The notes beneath the pieces are model-generated. The model had not been told where the DNA came from, did not search any database, and saw nothing but the letters and a program-made list of their open reading frames with translations. Both the position numbers and the translations under genes were made by a program. From Maricaulis maris (lineage in GTDB: Bacteria > Pseudomonadota > Alphaproteobacteria > Caulobacterales > Maricaulaceae), in the NCBI RefSeq assembly GCF_003634045.1, contig NZ_RBIM01000002.1, forward strand, positions 186,001 to 250,000: a stretch of DNA of 64,000 nucleotides, written 5' to 3'. How positions within the stretch are numbered: position 1 is the first letter of the stretch; the number at the start of each line of letters is the position of its first letter. This document shows, one piece after another, positions 42,649 to 52,063 of the stretch.

Positions 42649-44973
42649 ATGATCAAACGTGTTCTGCGCTATCTCGGCTGGGCGGTCGGAGGACTTGTCG
42701 CGCTTGTCCTCGTTGGCGCCCTGATCTTTGCCAACCGGCTCTATGCCTCCCTGCCCCAGACGACCGGCACGATGGAAATGGCCGGGCTTGAGGCCGATGC
42801 CAGCATCGTGCGTGACGGGTATGGCGTGCCGCACATCTTCGCGCAGACCGATCATGACGGGTTTTACGCCATGGGGGTGGCCCACGCCCAGGACCGGCTC
42901 TGGCAGATGGAGATCACCCGTCGCGCCCTTCGTGGCAGACTGGCGGAAATCCTCGGCGAACCCGGTCTCGACGCCGATATTTTCTTCCGCACGATGGGAC
43001 TGGGCGCGGCGGCCGACACAGCCGTCGAAAATCTGCCCGCCGATGTCCGGGCCGCGCTGCAGGCCTATGCCGATGGGGTCAATGCGGTCATGGCAGCGCC
43101 CGGATTCGTGCCGCCACCGGAATTCCAGATCCTGATGTTCGCACCGGAACCCTGGCAGCCGGCCGACACCGTTGTGGTTTACAAGGCGATTGCGCTCGAC
43201 CTGTTCGGCAATGCGTTCCAGGAACCGGCAATGGCAGCCCTGGTTGACCATCTGGGCGAACAGCGCGCCGCTGAATTCATTGGCCGCTATCCCGATGACG
43301 CGCCGCGCTCGCTGAGCATGGCCGATATCGGTATCGAGGCGACCGACTTGCCGCCGGCGCAGGAGCCCGCGCCCATGGTGGGGCCTGAAGACACTGGTCG
43401 CGACGGCTCGAACAATTGGGTTCTGGCCGGGTCGCGGACCACAAGCGGCCTGCCAATCCTCGCCAATGACCCGCATCTGGGCCTCGCAGCTCCGGCGATC
43501 TGGTATCTGGCCCGCCTGACCACGCCGAACGGCTCCGTTGTCGGCGCCACCCTGCCCGGCACACCTTTTGTCACCCTGGGCCGTACCGACGAGATCGCCT
43601 GGGGCTTTACCAATACCGGACCCGATGTCGGTGACCTTCACCCCGTCACCGAGGCCGATGTGACCGGTCAGCGCGAGGAGCATATCCGCGTGCGCTTTGG
43701 CGAGGACGTGATCATCCAGCGCCGCGAAACCGCGACCGGCCCTGTGCTCGACCCGAAAAATTTCAATTATCCCGTGCCCGAAGGCAGCGATTTCTTCGCG
43801 CTTCAGTGGATGCTCGACGAACCCGATGACGCCACGACCGGCGTCGGCTTGCACATTATCGAGGCCGATGACTGGGACGGTTTTGTTGCCGCTGTTCGCG
43901 GCTTTGTCGCCCCGCAGCAGAACATGGTCTTCGCCGACCGCGACGGTGATATCGGCTTTTACGCACCGGCCCGTATCCCGGTCCGCGACGAGGCCGGCAA
44001 TTGGGTCTCCACCATCCCCTTCGAGGAGCTGCCGCACACGCTGAACCCGGACCGCGGCTTCGTCGCCACCGCCAACAACAAGATCGTGCCGGACGATTAC
44101 CCGCACTACATCACGTCGGAATGGTATGGCGTGTCACGCATCCGCCGGATTTACGAGGGCATCGAGGAGCAGCCTGTCCACGATCTCGACAGCATGCAGG
44201 CGCTGCAGATCGATACGGTCAGCGACACCGCCCGCCGTCTCCTGCCGGTCCTGCTCGAGGCCGAACCAAGCAGTGAAGCAGGCCGGGCCGCCCTTGCCCT
44301 GTTGGCGGACTGGAATGCCGACATGGCCGTCGATCGGCCCGAACCGCTGATCTATTCCGCCTGGATGCGACAGCTCAGCCAGGACATTTATGGCGACGAG
44401 TTGGACGCCCTGATGCCACGCTGGCACGGCGACCGGCGTGTTTTCATGATGGATGTCCTGACCGGCGATCTGGGCCATTGGTGCGACAATCCGGCCGTGG
44501 CACGCACCGTGACCTGTCAGGACCTGACCGGGCCGGCTCTGGATCAGGCGATGTCAGCAGCCATGGCCGACTATGGCGATGATTTCACGGCCTGGCGCTG
44601 GGGTGATGTGCATTATGCCCGCCACGCCCACCGGCCCTTCTCGGACTTCCCGGTCCTGTCGGACTGGTTCACCATCACCACGCCGGTGCCGGGTGACGGG
44701 TCGACGGTCAATGTCGCCCACTACTCTTACCGCTCGCCGGGATATGACGTGTTCCACGGCGCCTCCTACCGGGCGCTCTACGACATGGCAGCTCCGGACA
44801 CGTCGCGCTTCATGATCACGACAGGACAGTCCGGTAATGTGATGTCTCGCCATTATGATGATCTGGCCCCGCTGTGGGGGCGCGGTGAATACATCACCAT
44901 TCCGACCGGCTGGACGCTGGAGACCATGCCCGAAGGCCTGTCGGTGCTGACCCTTCAGCCCGGCTCGCAATAG
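42649..44973 (+). CDS. Penicillin-acylase-family Ntn hydrolase
   Basis: A 774-residue precursor. An N-terminal membrane helix (VGGLVALVLVGALIFANRL) is followed by the alpha-subunit region with SIVRDGYGVPHIFAQTDHDG and GVAHAQDRLWQMEITRRALR. Self-processing should expose Ser254 in GSNNWVLAGSRTTSG as the nucleophile of the beta subunit, with NDPHLGLAAPAIWYL next. Near the C-terminus the CDNPAVARTVTC pair may form a disulfide. Family members hydrolyse N-acyl amides such as acyl-homoserine lactones or penicillins; which one cannot be decided. Its 3' end overlaps the convergent flavin reductase gene by 19 bp. Confidence 0.93.
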   Translation: MIKRVLRYLGWAVGGLVALVLVGALIFANRLYASLPQTTGTMEMAGLEADASIVRDGYGVPHIFAQTDHDGFYAMGVAHAQDRLWQMEITRRALRGRLAEILGEPGLDADIFFRTMGLGAAADTAVENLPADVRAALQAYADGVNAVMAAPGFVPPPEFQILMFAPEPWQPADTVVVYKAIALDLFGNAFQEPAMAALVDHLGEQRAAEFIGRYPDDAPRSLSMADIGIEATDLPPAQEPAPMVGPEDTGRDGSNNWVLAGSRTTSGLPILANDPHLGLAAPAIWYLARLTTPNGSVVGATLPGTPFVTLGRTDEIAWGFTNTGPDVGDLHPVTEADVTGQREEHIRVRFGEDVIIQRRETATGPVLDPKNFNYPVPEGSDFFALQWMLDEPDDATTGVGLHIIEADDWDGFVAAVRGFVAPQQNMVFADRDGDIGFYAPARIPVRDEAGNWVSTIPFEELPHTLNPDRGFVATANNKIVPDDYPHYITSEWYGVSRIRRIYEGIEEQPVHDLDSMQALQIDTVSDTARRLLPVLLEAEPSSEAGRAALALLADWNADMAVDRPEPLIYSAWMRQLSQDIYGDELDALMPRWHGDRRVFMMDVLTGDLGHWCDNPAVARTVTCQDLTGPALDQAMSAAMADYGDDFTAWRWGDVHYARHAHRPFSDFPVLSDWFTITTPVPGDGSTVNVAHYSYRSPGYDVFHGASYRALYDMAAPDTSRFMITTGQSGNVMSRHYDDLAPLWGRGEYITIPTGWTLETMPEGLSVLTLQPGSQ

Positions 44974-45419
44974 GTCGAGCGGTAAAAGACCAGGGCGGGC
45001 GCGTCGCGCGGTTCGTCGATTGCCATCACCCGGCCGACCATGATGTCATGGTCGCCGCCGGGATGGACGGCGTCCGCCTGGCAGGTGAAGCGGGCCACGG
45101 CACCATCGATCAACGGCACCAGATCGCCGCTCCAACCGGTGCGGCAGGCGGCGAGATCAGCTTCCAGCGCACAGGCATGCGCCAGCCCGGCCTGATCGGC
45201 CGCTAGGACGTTGACACCCCAATGGGTCGCTTGCTCGAAAATGCCGTAGCGCTCGGTCGATGTCTCGATCGACCACAAGACCAGCGGCGGGTCCAGCGAA
45301 ACCGAGGCGAAGGAATTCACCGTCATGCCGAGCGCCTTGCCGTCGACAAAGGCGGTGACAATGGCAACGCCAGTCGGGTAGCGCCCAAGCGCGTCGCGGA
45401 AAGAGCGGCTGTCGACCAC
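44955..45419 (-). CDS. Flavin reductase-like domain protein
   Basis: A 154-residue protein of the flavin reductase (FMN-binding split barrel) family that supplies reduced flavin to monooxygenases. Seen are FRDALGRYPTGVAIVTAF, GMTVNSFASVSLDPPLVLWS and the HDIMVGRVMAIDEP segment with the conserved H-D. No partner monooxygenase is nearby. ATG 45417 region gives MVDSRSFRDAL. The gene is convergent with the penicillin acylase gene. Confidence 0.9.
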   Translation of the reverse strand: MVDSRSFRDALGRYPTGVAIVTAFVDGKALGMTVNSFASVSLDPPLVLWSIETSTERYGIFEQATHWGVNVLAADQAGLAHACALEADLAACRTGWSGDLVPLIDGAVARFTCQADAVHPGGDHDIMVGRVMAIDEPRDAPALVFYRSTYCEPG

Positions 45420-45519
45420 GGCAAGTCCTCATCTGTTCCAGATCGGTTCGGGTTTTGAAACCGGACCTTAACGCTAACGGTCTACAAGACGCCTAGGTAA
45501 GTAAACAAGGTGGGTGGAC

Positions 45520-46443
45520 ATGGCAGCCTCTGATCGGCCGATTGTCATCAAGAAAGTCATCAAGGGCGGCGGCGGCGGCCATCATGGCGGCGCGTGGAAA
45601 GTCGCCTATGCCGACTTCGTCACCGCGATGATGGCTTTCTTCCTGCTGATGTGGCTGATCAACACCACCACACCCGAGCAAAAGCGCGGCATTGCCGACT
45701 ATTTCGCGCCCGCCAGCGTATCACCGTCGAACTCCGGCTCCGGCGCCCCGCTTGCCGGGACATCGCCGGGTGATGACGGCGTCCAGGGCTCCGGCGACAG
45801 CTCGATGCGCCAGCGCCTGGCCCCAACAGCGCCACAACTCAATGACCGTGACCGCCAGCAATCACCGGAAGGCTCGCCGGAAGCGGTCGAGAGCGAATCC
45901 ACGGTGATGGCCACCGCCATGGCCGAAGCGCGCCAACGCCGCGATGCAGCCGAACTGCATTCAGCCGCCATGTCGCTGCGCCAGGCGATGCAGGACATGC
46001 CGGAGCTGGCAGAATTGTCCAATCACGTCCTGATTGACGAAACGCCGGAAGGCCTGCGTATCCAGCTGGTCGACCAGGAAGGGCGGCCGATGTTTGACCC
46101 GGGTGCCGTCACGCCCAATGAGCGGGCCATCACCCTCCTGCGCGCCGTTGCCCGGATCGCGGAACGCCTGCCCAACCGTTTGTCGATCGCCGGCCACACC
46201 GACAGTGCGCCCTCGGCACCGGGCGCGGACTACACGAATTGGGAACTCTCGGCCGACCGCGCCAACGCCTCCCGCGCCGTTCTTCAGCGCGCTGGCATCA
46301 CCGATGACCGCATCTATGAGGTGCGCGGCAAGGCCGGCTCGGAACCACTCTATCCGGACGATCCCTACATGCCCGGCAATCGCCGCATCTCGGTCGTCCT
46401 GCTGCGTGAAGCGCCGGTCCTGCCCAGCGGGCATGAACTCTAG
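45520..46443 (+). CDS. motB: Flagellar motor protein MotB
   Basis: A 307-residue stator protein. After a Gly/His-rich N-terminus (KGGGGGHHGGAWK), a single membrane helix carries the proton-binding Asp: VAYADFVTAMMAFFLLMWL. A long Pro/Ser/Gly-rich periplasmic linker follows, then an OmpA-like peptidoglycan-binding domain (IAGHTDSAPSAPGADYTNWE, LSADRANASRAVL, NRRISVVLL). ATG 45520 is preceded by AAGGTGG. MotA is not adjacent, as in Caulobacter where motA and motB are separate. The cell is therefore probably flagellated. Confidence 0.95.
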   Translation: MAASDRPIVIKKVIKGGGGGHHGGAWKVAYADFVTAMMAFFLLMWLINTTTPEQKRGIADYFAPASVSPSNSGSGAPLAGTSPGDDGVQGSGDSSMRQRLAPTAPQLNDRDRQQSPEGSPEAVESESTVMATAMAEARQRRDAAELHSAAMSLRQAMQDMPELAELSNHVLIDETPEGLRIQLVDQEGRPMFDPGAVTPNERAITLLRAVARIAERLPNRLSIAGHTDSAPSAPGADYTNWELSADRANASRAVLQRAGITDDRIYEVRGKAGSEPLYPDDPYMPGNRRISVVLLREAPVLPSGHEL

Positions 46444-46922
46444 CCGCCAGAAAACTGCCCTGCGAGCTTGTCGAAGGCCTGCATCCAGCCGCCTTCACCC
46501 GCGCTGCCTGCCGGAACGCCGACATGCACCATCCTCATCAGGGTCTGGTCACCGCTTGGCGTCAGTTCGACGATGACCTCGGTGACGTCAGGACTGCCCT
46601 CCGGCATGCCCATGGATTGCGGTGACAAGATATTGCCCTCCGCATCACACATGCTTTCCGTGTAGCGCAGGCGGCGCGGCGCCGAAATTTCCGTGAAGAC
46701 GCCTGTGAACCACAGGCTCATCGTCCGATCCGGACGCTGCATCTCCATACAGATTTTCCGTATTCCGCCGACTTCCAAGTCCATGTGAGCAACCGGAACA
46801 GAAAAGCCCATCGGCCCGTACCATTGCTTGAACAAGTCCGGATCGGTCCACATTTTCCACACCGTCTCAAGCGGCGCATCGAAACGCCGTTCGATTTTCA
46901 CCCAGTCCTTCACATCAGTCAT
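46440..46922 (-). CDS. SRPBCC/AHSA1-domain protein
   Basis: A 160-residue START-like ligand-binding protein: KIERRFDAPLETVWKMWTDP, DLFKQWYGPMGFSV, then EVIVELTPSGDQTLMRMVHV and GWMQAFDKLAGQF at the C-terminus. This matches activator-of-Hsp90-like (AHSA1) domains. It overlaps the ArsR regulator upstream by 8 bp, a standard two-gene module in which the regulator controls the ligand-binding protein. Its stop overlaps the motB stop through CTAG. Confidence 0.9.
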   Translation of the reverse strand: MTDVKDWVKIERRFDAPLETVWKMWTDPDLFKQWYGPMGFSVPVAHMDLEVGGIRKICMEMQRPDRTMSLWFTGVFTEISAPRRLRYTESMCDAEGNILSPQSMGMPEGSPDVTEVIVELTPSGDQTLMRMVHVGVPAGSAGEGGWMQAFDKLAGQFSGG

Positions 46923-47253
46923 CGGCCTTGCCTTTCATGGTTTCAATGGCGCGGGTCATGGCGTCGAACCTTGCCTGCCAGATATGCCGGTATTGGTCGG
47001 CCCAGCCCGCGACCGCCTCAAGCGGCTCCGGTTCCAGATGGCAGGGCCGGAACTGGGCCCGTTTGCCCCGGGAGATGATACCGGCCGCCTCCAGCACGCG
47101 CAGGTGTTTGGAGATCGCCGGCAAACTCATATCGAAGGGCTCTGCCAACTCGTTGACCGTCGCGTCCTGCTCGGCAAGCCGGGCCAGTATCTGCCGGCGA
47201 ACAGGATGCGCCAGGGCGCCGAACACGGCGTCGAGAGGGTCGGAATCAGTCAT
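46915..47253 (-). CDS. ArsR-family transcriptional regulator
   Basis: A 112-residue winged-helix repressor: DPLDAVFGALAHPVRRQILA, then LAEQDATVNELAEPFDMSLP and AISKHLRVLEAAGIISRGKR. No metal-binding cysteine pair is seen, so it probably belongs to the non-metal subgroup that accompanies SRPBCC proteins. ATG 47253 is preferred over a GTG two codons earlier. An AT-rich palindrome just upstream is a likely operator. Confidence 0.9.
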   Translation of the reverse strand: MTDSDPLDAVFGALAHPVRRQILARLAEQDATVNELAEPFDMSLPAISKHLRVLEAAGIISRGKRAQFRPCHLEPEPLEAVAGWADQYRHIWQARFDAMTRAIETMKGKADD

Positions 47254-47269
47254 GCCCACAAATTAAACT

Positions 47270-47285
47270 GATTAGTTAATTAATC
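47270..47285. promoter_or_regulatory. Probable ArsR operator
   Basis: GATTAGTTAATTAATC is a 16-bp palindrome with a single mismatched pair in an AT-rich tract 16 bp upstream of the ArsR gene, consistent with self-repression of the ArsR/SRPBCC pair. Confidence 0.5.
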
Positions 47286-47475
47286 AACTGGTTTATTTTA
47301 CTGTGGGCGCCACGATGGCAACGAGGCCGGACAAGCCAAGCATGCCGCCCCAGCAGCCCTGGCAAGAAAACCGTATCGACCTGCAACTCGTCACATGAAA
47401 GGCTTCGCAAGCGCCCAAGCCACATGCTAGCGTTTTGCATGGACATATCGGGTCCATGGATTCCAACAAATCGCG

Positions 47476-49317
47476 ATGATTGAATCAGCGTCACTTGATG
47501 CGTGGCAAATGTGGGCAATTCTCGGCGGGTTATCGCTGGCGATTGCCTTTTATGTCTGGGACCGCTTCCCGATCGAGATCGTTTCGGCCTCGATCGTGGC
47601 AGTCCTGATGGCCTTCTTCCATCTCTTCCCGCTGGAGACGAGCAACCCCACGACAGCAGACCTGCTGGCCGGTTTTGCCAATCCCGCCCTGATCACCATT
47701 CTGTGCTTGTTGATCGTCGGCCAGGGCATTTTCCAGACCGGCGCCATGGAAGGCCCGACCCAGCGGCTGCTCAACGCCTACGACCAGCACCCCAAGGCGA
47801 CGCTGGTGGGAATGTTCGCCTTCGTCTTCGTGATCAGTGCCTTCATCAACAACACGCCGGTCGTTGTGATGTTCGTGCCGATCCTCGTGGCGATCGCCAA
47901 GCGGATGGAGAAAAGCCCGTCTAAACTCCTGATCCCGCTGAGCTATATGTGCATTCTGGCCGGTATGACGACGCTGATCGGCTCGTCGACCAACCTGCTT
48001 GTGGCCGACACGCTGATGAATGTGACCGGCGAACAGCTGGCATTTTTCAGCCCGTCCATTCCCGGCCTTTTCCTGGCGGCGGTCGGCATCGTCTACATCA
48101 TCTTCATCCTGCCCCATTTGCTGCCCGACCGGGCGTCGATGGAAAGCGAGATCGCCGGCGCAGGCGGCAAGCAATATATCGCGCAACTGGACGTCACCAG
48201 CGACCACCCGCTGGTTGGCAAGAAGCCGGTCGCCGGCATGTTCGCGGACCTGCCCGACATGACTGTCCGGATGATCCAGCGCGGCGAGCACGCCCTGCTC
48301 CCACCCTTCGACCAGATTGAGTTGAAGGCCGGGGATTTGGTGATCGTCGCCGCGACCCGGCAAACCCTGACAAACCTGCTGGCCAAGCGTGCCGATTTCA
48401 TGCGCGGCATGCTGGAAGCCTCCGGTCCGGGCGACAATCCGACACCCGGCGACAATCTGGTGATGGCCGAAGCCGTCGTGGCGCCGGGGTCACGTGTCAT
48501 TGGCCGCACCATCCAGCAGATCGGCTTTCGTCATACGACCGGCTGCGTTGTGCTCGGAATCCAGCGCCGCTCGCGCATGATCCGCTCGCGCATGGGCGAA
48601 ATCCGCCTTGAGGCCGGTGACACACTCCTCCTGTTCGGTGCTTCCGGCTCGCTGCGCAGCCTGCGCGCCGACCGCGATCTGCTGGTCATGGAATGGGCCA
48701 CCACATCGCTGGCCGATCCAAGACGCGCCAATTTCGCGCGTGCCATTTTCGGCGGGGTGGTGATCACCGCCGCGACCGGCATCCTGCCAATCATCCTCGC
48801 CTCCTTCCTCGGCGCCGTGGGAATGATCGTGGCCGGTTGTCTCAATACCCGCCAGGCGGCGCGCGCTTTTGACATGCGGGTCTACCTGTTGATTGGCTCG
48901 GCCATTGCACTGGGCACGGCCCTGCAAGTAACCGGCGGCGCTGACCTGCTGGCGACGGGCGTGGTTTCAGTTTTCGCGCCGTTCGGACCGATCGTCCTCA
49001 TGTCAGCGCTCTTCCTGCTGGTCGCTGTACTGACCAATGTCCTGTCGAACAGCGCCACGGCCATCCTGTTCACCCCGATCGCGGTGGGTGCTGCCAACCA
49101 GATCGGGGCCGATCCGACACTCTTCGCGCTAACCGTGCTTTTTGCGGCCAACACCTGCTTTGCCACACCAATCGGCTATCAAACCAACCTACTCGTCATG
49201 GGGCCGGGTCATTACCGCTTTGCCGACTATTTGCGCGCCGGTACGCCGATGGTGGTTCTGTTCTGGATTGCTTTCACCGTCTATGTCAGCCTGCTCCATG
49301 TCTTCGGCATGGCTTAG
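47476..49317 (+). CDS. SLC13-family permease with two TrkA-C (RCK_C) domains
   Basis: A 613-residue inner-membrane transporter. The N-terminal helices include ILCLLIVGQGIFQTGAMEGP and the SxxS-type signature in MTTLIGSSTNLLVADTL. Residues ~225-400 form two soluble TrkA-C-like domains (for example VIGRTIQQIGFRHTTGCVVL and RLEAGDTLLLFGASGSLRSL), followed by a second membrane half with VLSNSATAILFTPIAVGAAN. This arrangement occurs in SLC13/CitT relatives that carry sulfate, carboxylates or possibly regulate cation transport. It is 38 bp upstream of bpt. Confidence 0.88.
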   Translation: MIESASLDAWQMWAILGGLSLAIAFYVWDRFPIEIVSASIVAVLMAFFHLFPLETSNPTTADLLAGFANPALITILCLLIVGQGIFQTGAMEGPTQRLLNAYDQHPKATLVGMFAFVFVISAFINNTPVVVMFVPILVAIAKRMEKSPSKLLIPLSYMCILAGMTTLIGSSTNLLVADTLMNVTGEQLAFFSPSIPGLFLAAVGIVYIIFILPHLLPDRASMESEIAGAGGKQYIAQLDVTSDHPLVGKKPVAGMFADLPDMTVRMIQRGEHALLPPFDQIELKAGDLVIVAATRQTLTNLLAKRADFMRGMLEASGPGDNPTPGDNLVMAEAVVAPGSRVIGRTIQQIGFRHTTGCVVLGIQRRSRMIRSRMGEIRLEAGDTLLLFGASGSLRSLRADRDLLVMEWATTSLADPRRANFARAIFGGVVITAATGILPIILASFLGAVGMIVAGCLNTRQAARAFDMRVYLLIGSAIALGTALQVTGGADLLATGVVSVFAPFGPIVLMSALFLLVAVLTNVLSNSATAILFTPIAVGAANQIGADPTLFALTVLFAANTCFATPIGYQTNLLVMGPGHYRFADYLRAGTPMVVLFWIAFTVYVSLLHVFGMA

Positions 49318-49355
49318 GTCATGGTCGATCCTTCGAGCGGAAAGAGGCGAATGGC

Positions 49356-50120
49356 GTGACACACCCGTTTGCGACACGGCAAATCCCCTTCTTCCTGACG
49401 GCGTCCGGGCCGTGCCCCTATCTGCCGGGTCGGTTTGAACGCAAGGTCTTCACACGAATCGAGGTCAGTGAGGGTCCGGCTCTCAATGACGCCCTGACCC
49501 ATGCCGGCTTTCGCCGTTCCCAAGGCGTGCTCTACCGCCCGGCCTGTGAAGCCTGCGATGCCTGCAAATCAGTGCGCATCGATGCCGAGGCCTTCGACTG
49601 GAAGCGGCGCTGGCGCAAGATTCTCAACCGCAATGACGATTTGCACGTATCGATCGATCAGCAGACCGCGACGATGGAACAGTTCGACCTGCTCTCACGC
49701 TATCTCGACAGTCGCCACGGCGATGGCGACATGGCCGGCATGTCGTTTGGCGAATACGTGATGATGGTTGAGGAAGGTGCCCAGCGCACCCATGTCACCG
49801 AATATCGTGACGGGCACGGCGTGCTGCGTGCGGCCGCCCTCACCGATGTCCTCAAGGACGGCTTGTCGCTGATCTACAGCTATTTCGATCCCGACTGGGA
49901 TCGTCGCAGCCCGGGCGCCTACATGATCCTCGACGCTGTCCGCCAGGCGGAATTGGCCGGCCTGCCCTTCGTCTATCTAGGCTATTGGGTGAGCGAGAGC
50001 CGCAAGATGAATTACAAGGCGCAATACCAGCCGCTGCAAGTTTTGACGCCCTCGGGCTGGCAGCCGCATGCCGAACTCGCTAACCATGAGGACGAGGACG
50101 AATACGACGATTTCGACTGA
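49356..50120 (+). CDS. bpt: Aspartate/glutamate leucyltransferase (arginyltransferase family)
   Basis: A 254-residue aminoacyl-tRNA-protein transferase of the ATE/Bpt family, which adds Leu to proteins with N-terminal Asp or Glu and marks them for ClpAP/ClpS degradation. Motifs are SGPCPYLPGRFERKVF, then FRRSQGVLYRPACEACDACK, SVRIDAEAF and the conserved YVYLGYWV-like segment FVYLGYWVSESRKMNYKAQY. The start is GTG 49356 (MTHPFATRQIPFF), a common start for the family, with AAAGAGG upstream. The acidic C-terminal tail EDEDEYDDF is a normal alphaproteobacterial extension. Confidence 0.93.
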   Translation: MTHPFATRQIPFFLTASGPCPYLPGRFERKVFTRIEVSEGPALNDALTHAGFRRSQGVLYRPACEACDACKSVRIDAEAFDWKRRWRKILNRNDDLHVSIDQQTATMEQFDLLSRYLDSRHGDGDMAGMSFGEYVMMVEEGAQRTHVTEYRDGHGVLRAAALTDVLKDGLSLIYSYFDPDWDRRSPGAYMILDAVRQAELAGLPFVYLGYWVSESRKMNYKAQYQPLQVLTPSGWQPHAELANHEDEDEYDDFD

Positions 50121-50156
50121 CCAAAAGCGTGCAGCGAAATCCCGGGGGAGACAGAC

Positions 50157-51278
50157 ATGGATCGACGCACATTCATCAGCGGCGGCGCCGTCGCTGCGGC
50201 CACGGTTGCCACGGCCTGCGGTGAAACCGGGCAGGACACGTCCGGCGGCCCGGCGGCGCCGAACATCAATCGCGGCGTCACCCGCCTGCGCATGGTCACC
50301 ACCTGGCCAGCCAATTTCCCGGGCCTGGGCACGGCCGCCAATAATGTCGCCGATTATATCAACCGCATGTCGGGCGGGTCGCTGGAAGTGCGGGTCTATG
50401 CCGCCGGCGAGATCGTCTCGGCCTTCGAGGCCTTTGATGCCGTCTCCGAAGGCACCGCCGACATGTATCACGGCGCCGAGTATTACTGGCAGGGCAAGTC
50501 GCCAGCCTTCAACTTCTTCACCGCCGTGCCGATGGGCATGACCGCTTATGAGATCATGGGCTGGGTCGAGGCCGGTGGTGGTCAGGCTCTGTGGGACGAG
50601 TTGTCGGCCCAGTTCAACATCAAGCCCTTCCAGGCCGGCAATTCCGGTCACCAGATGGGTGGCTGGTTCAAGCGCGAGATCAATTCACTGGAGGACTTCC
50701 GCGGCCTGCGCATGCGTATCCCCGGCCTCGGCGGCAATGTGCTGCGCGAGCTCGGCGGCGCGGCGGTGACCCTGTCCGGCGGCGAGATCTATCCGGCCCT
50801 GCAATCGGGCGCGATTGACGGTACCGAATGGGTCGGTCCGTGGAATGACCTCGCTTTCGGCTTTTATCGCGAAGCGCCCTATTATTACGGCCCGGGCTTC
50901 CACGAGCCGGGCTCCTGCCTCGGTGTCGGGATCAACAAGACAGTCTGGGACGGTCTGGCGAGCGACCATCAGGCGATCATCGCCTCGGCCTGTCGCACGG
51001 CCAACAATATCTCGATCGCCGAATTCCAGTACCAGAATGGCCTCGCGCTCGACGTGCTGGTCAATGAGCACGGTGTCGAGCTGCGCCAATTCTCCGACGA
51101 AATCTGGACCCGGATCGGCGAAATCTCCGAACAGGTCGTCGCCGACACCGGCAATGCCGATGACATGACCCGCCGCGTTTATGACAGCTATCTGGCGGCG
51201 CGTGACGCCATGCGCAGCTGGGGCCGAATCTCCGAAATGCCCTACATGGTCCAGCGCGAGCGGGTCCTGGGCCGCTGA
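50157..51278 (+). CDS. TRAP transporter solute-binding protein, DctP/TakP-like
   Basis: A 373-residue periplasmic binding protein with a twin-arginine-type signal (MDRRTFISGGAVAAATVATA, Cys22 could be lipidated). The mature part shows the DctP fold: TRLRMVTTWPANFPGLG, then ADMYHGAEYYWQGKSPAFNF and FTAVPMGMTAYE, and FRGLRMRIPGLGGNVLRELG with the conserved Arg that binds the carboxylate. The AEYYWQGK type points to 2-oxoacid or related organic-acid ligands. It is the first TRAP gene, 2 bp before the small permease. Confidence 0.93.
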   Translation: MDRRTFISGGAVAAATVATACGETGQDTSGGPAAPNINRGVTRLRMVTTWPANFPGLGTAANNVADYINRMSGGSLEVRVYAAGEIVSAFEAFDAVSEGTADMYHGAEYYWQGKSPAFNFFTAVPMGMTAYEIMGWVEAGGGQALWDELSAQFNIKPFQAGNSGHQMGGWFKREINSLEDFRGLRMRIPGLGGNVLRELGGAAVTLSGGEIYPALQSGAIDGTEWVGPWNDLAFGFYREAPYYYGPGFHEPGSCLGVGINKTVWDGLASDHQAIIASACRTANNISIAEFQYQNGLALDVLVNEHGVELRQFSDEIWTRIGEISEQVVADTGNADDMTRRVYDSYLAARDAMRSWGRISEMPYMVQRERVLGR

Positions 51279-51280
51279 TC

Positions 51281-52060
51281 ATGCGCAAGGGTGACGGTCT
51301 TCTACTGGCGCTGATCGCCCTGTCGCTGGGCCTGATTCTGGTCGACATGGCGACCGGCGGCAATGTCTCGGATTGGTCCGGCGCGCATCTGCCCGGGTTG
51401 GCCCAATCGGCCGGCGGCTGGATCGGCCGGATCGGTGTCTGGCTGTCGCCCCTCCTCCTGCTGCCACTGTTATCGGGCGTGCTGGGACGTTTTGTGGCAT
51501 TGCCGACCTCGCTCTGGTCGCTTGAAAGCCGGGCCGTCGACCTGATCGACAGCCTGACCGAGCAGGTCGCCGGTGCGGCGCGCTGGTTCGCGCTCGGCCT
51601 GGTGCTGGCAACCGCGATCATCGTCATCCAGCGCTATGTTTTCGGCTATGCCTCGACCAAGCTCGCCGAGAGCGTGATCTACATGCATGCTGGCCTTTTC
51701 CTCTTGTCCTCCGGCAGCGCGCTCCTGCATGGCGCTCATGTCCGGGTCGATGTTTCCTTCGCCAAGATGAGCGAGCGCGGGAAAGCCTGGGTCGATCTCC
51801 TCGGGACGTATCTCGCCTTGATGCCGATGAGCGCACTCATCCTGTGGTCCTCGACCGGTTATCTGGGGTCGACCTGGCGCATCCTGGAAAGTTCACGCGA
51901 AAGCGATGGACTGGCCTTCGTCTTTCTCCTGAAAACCGCCATCCCGCTCTTTGCCATCCTGATGATCCTGCAGGGGTTCTCCATGGCCGCCCGGGCTGCG
52001 ATGACGCTGGCCGGACAAGCCTCACCGGCCCTGCCGGCGACCGGCGCGCGGGAGGTCTGA
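51281..52060 (+). CDS. TRAP transporter small permease (DctQ), extended
   Basis: A 259-residue membrane protein. The C-terminal four-helix DctQ domain starts near residue 85 (LGLVLATAIIVIQRYVFGYA, then MHAGLFLLSSGSALLHGAHV and RVDVSFAKMSERGKAWVDL). Unlike standard DctQ (~160-200 residues), it has an extra N-terminal region with two hydrophobic segments (LLLALIALSLGLILVDMATG and IGVWLSPLLLLPLLSGVLG). This extended type is known with TakP-like systems. It is 3 bp from dctM. Confidence 0.9.
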   Translation: MRKGDGLLLALIALSLGLILVDMATGGNVSDWSGAHLPGLAQSAGGWIGRIGVWLSPLLLLPLLSGVLGRFVALPTSLWSLESRAVDLIDSLTEQVAGAARWFALGLVLATAIIVIQRYVFGYASTKLAESVIYMHAGLFLLSSGSALLHGAHVRVDVSFAKMSERGKAWVDLLGTYLALMPMSALILWSSTGYLGSTWRILESSRESDGLAFVFLLKTAIPLFAILMILQGFSMAARAAMTLAGQASPALPATGAREV

Positions 52061-52063
52061 GTC

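Noticed and set aside
42439-44106. A 555-codon minus-strand frame opposite the penicillin acylase gene
   Set aside because: Antisense to a gene with intact catalytic motifs; it also runs into the start of the neighbouring dehydrogenase gene.
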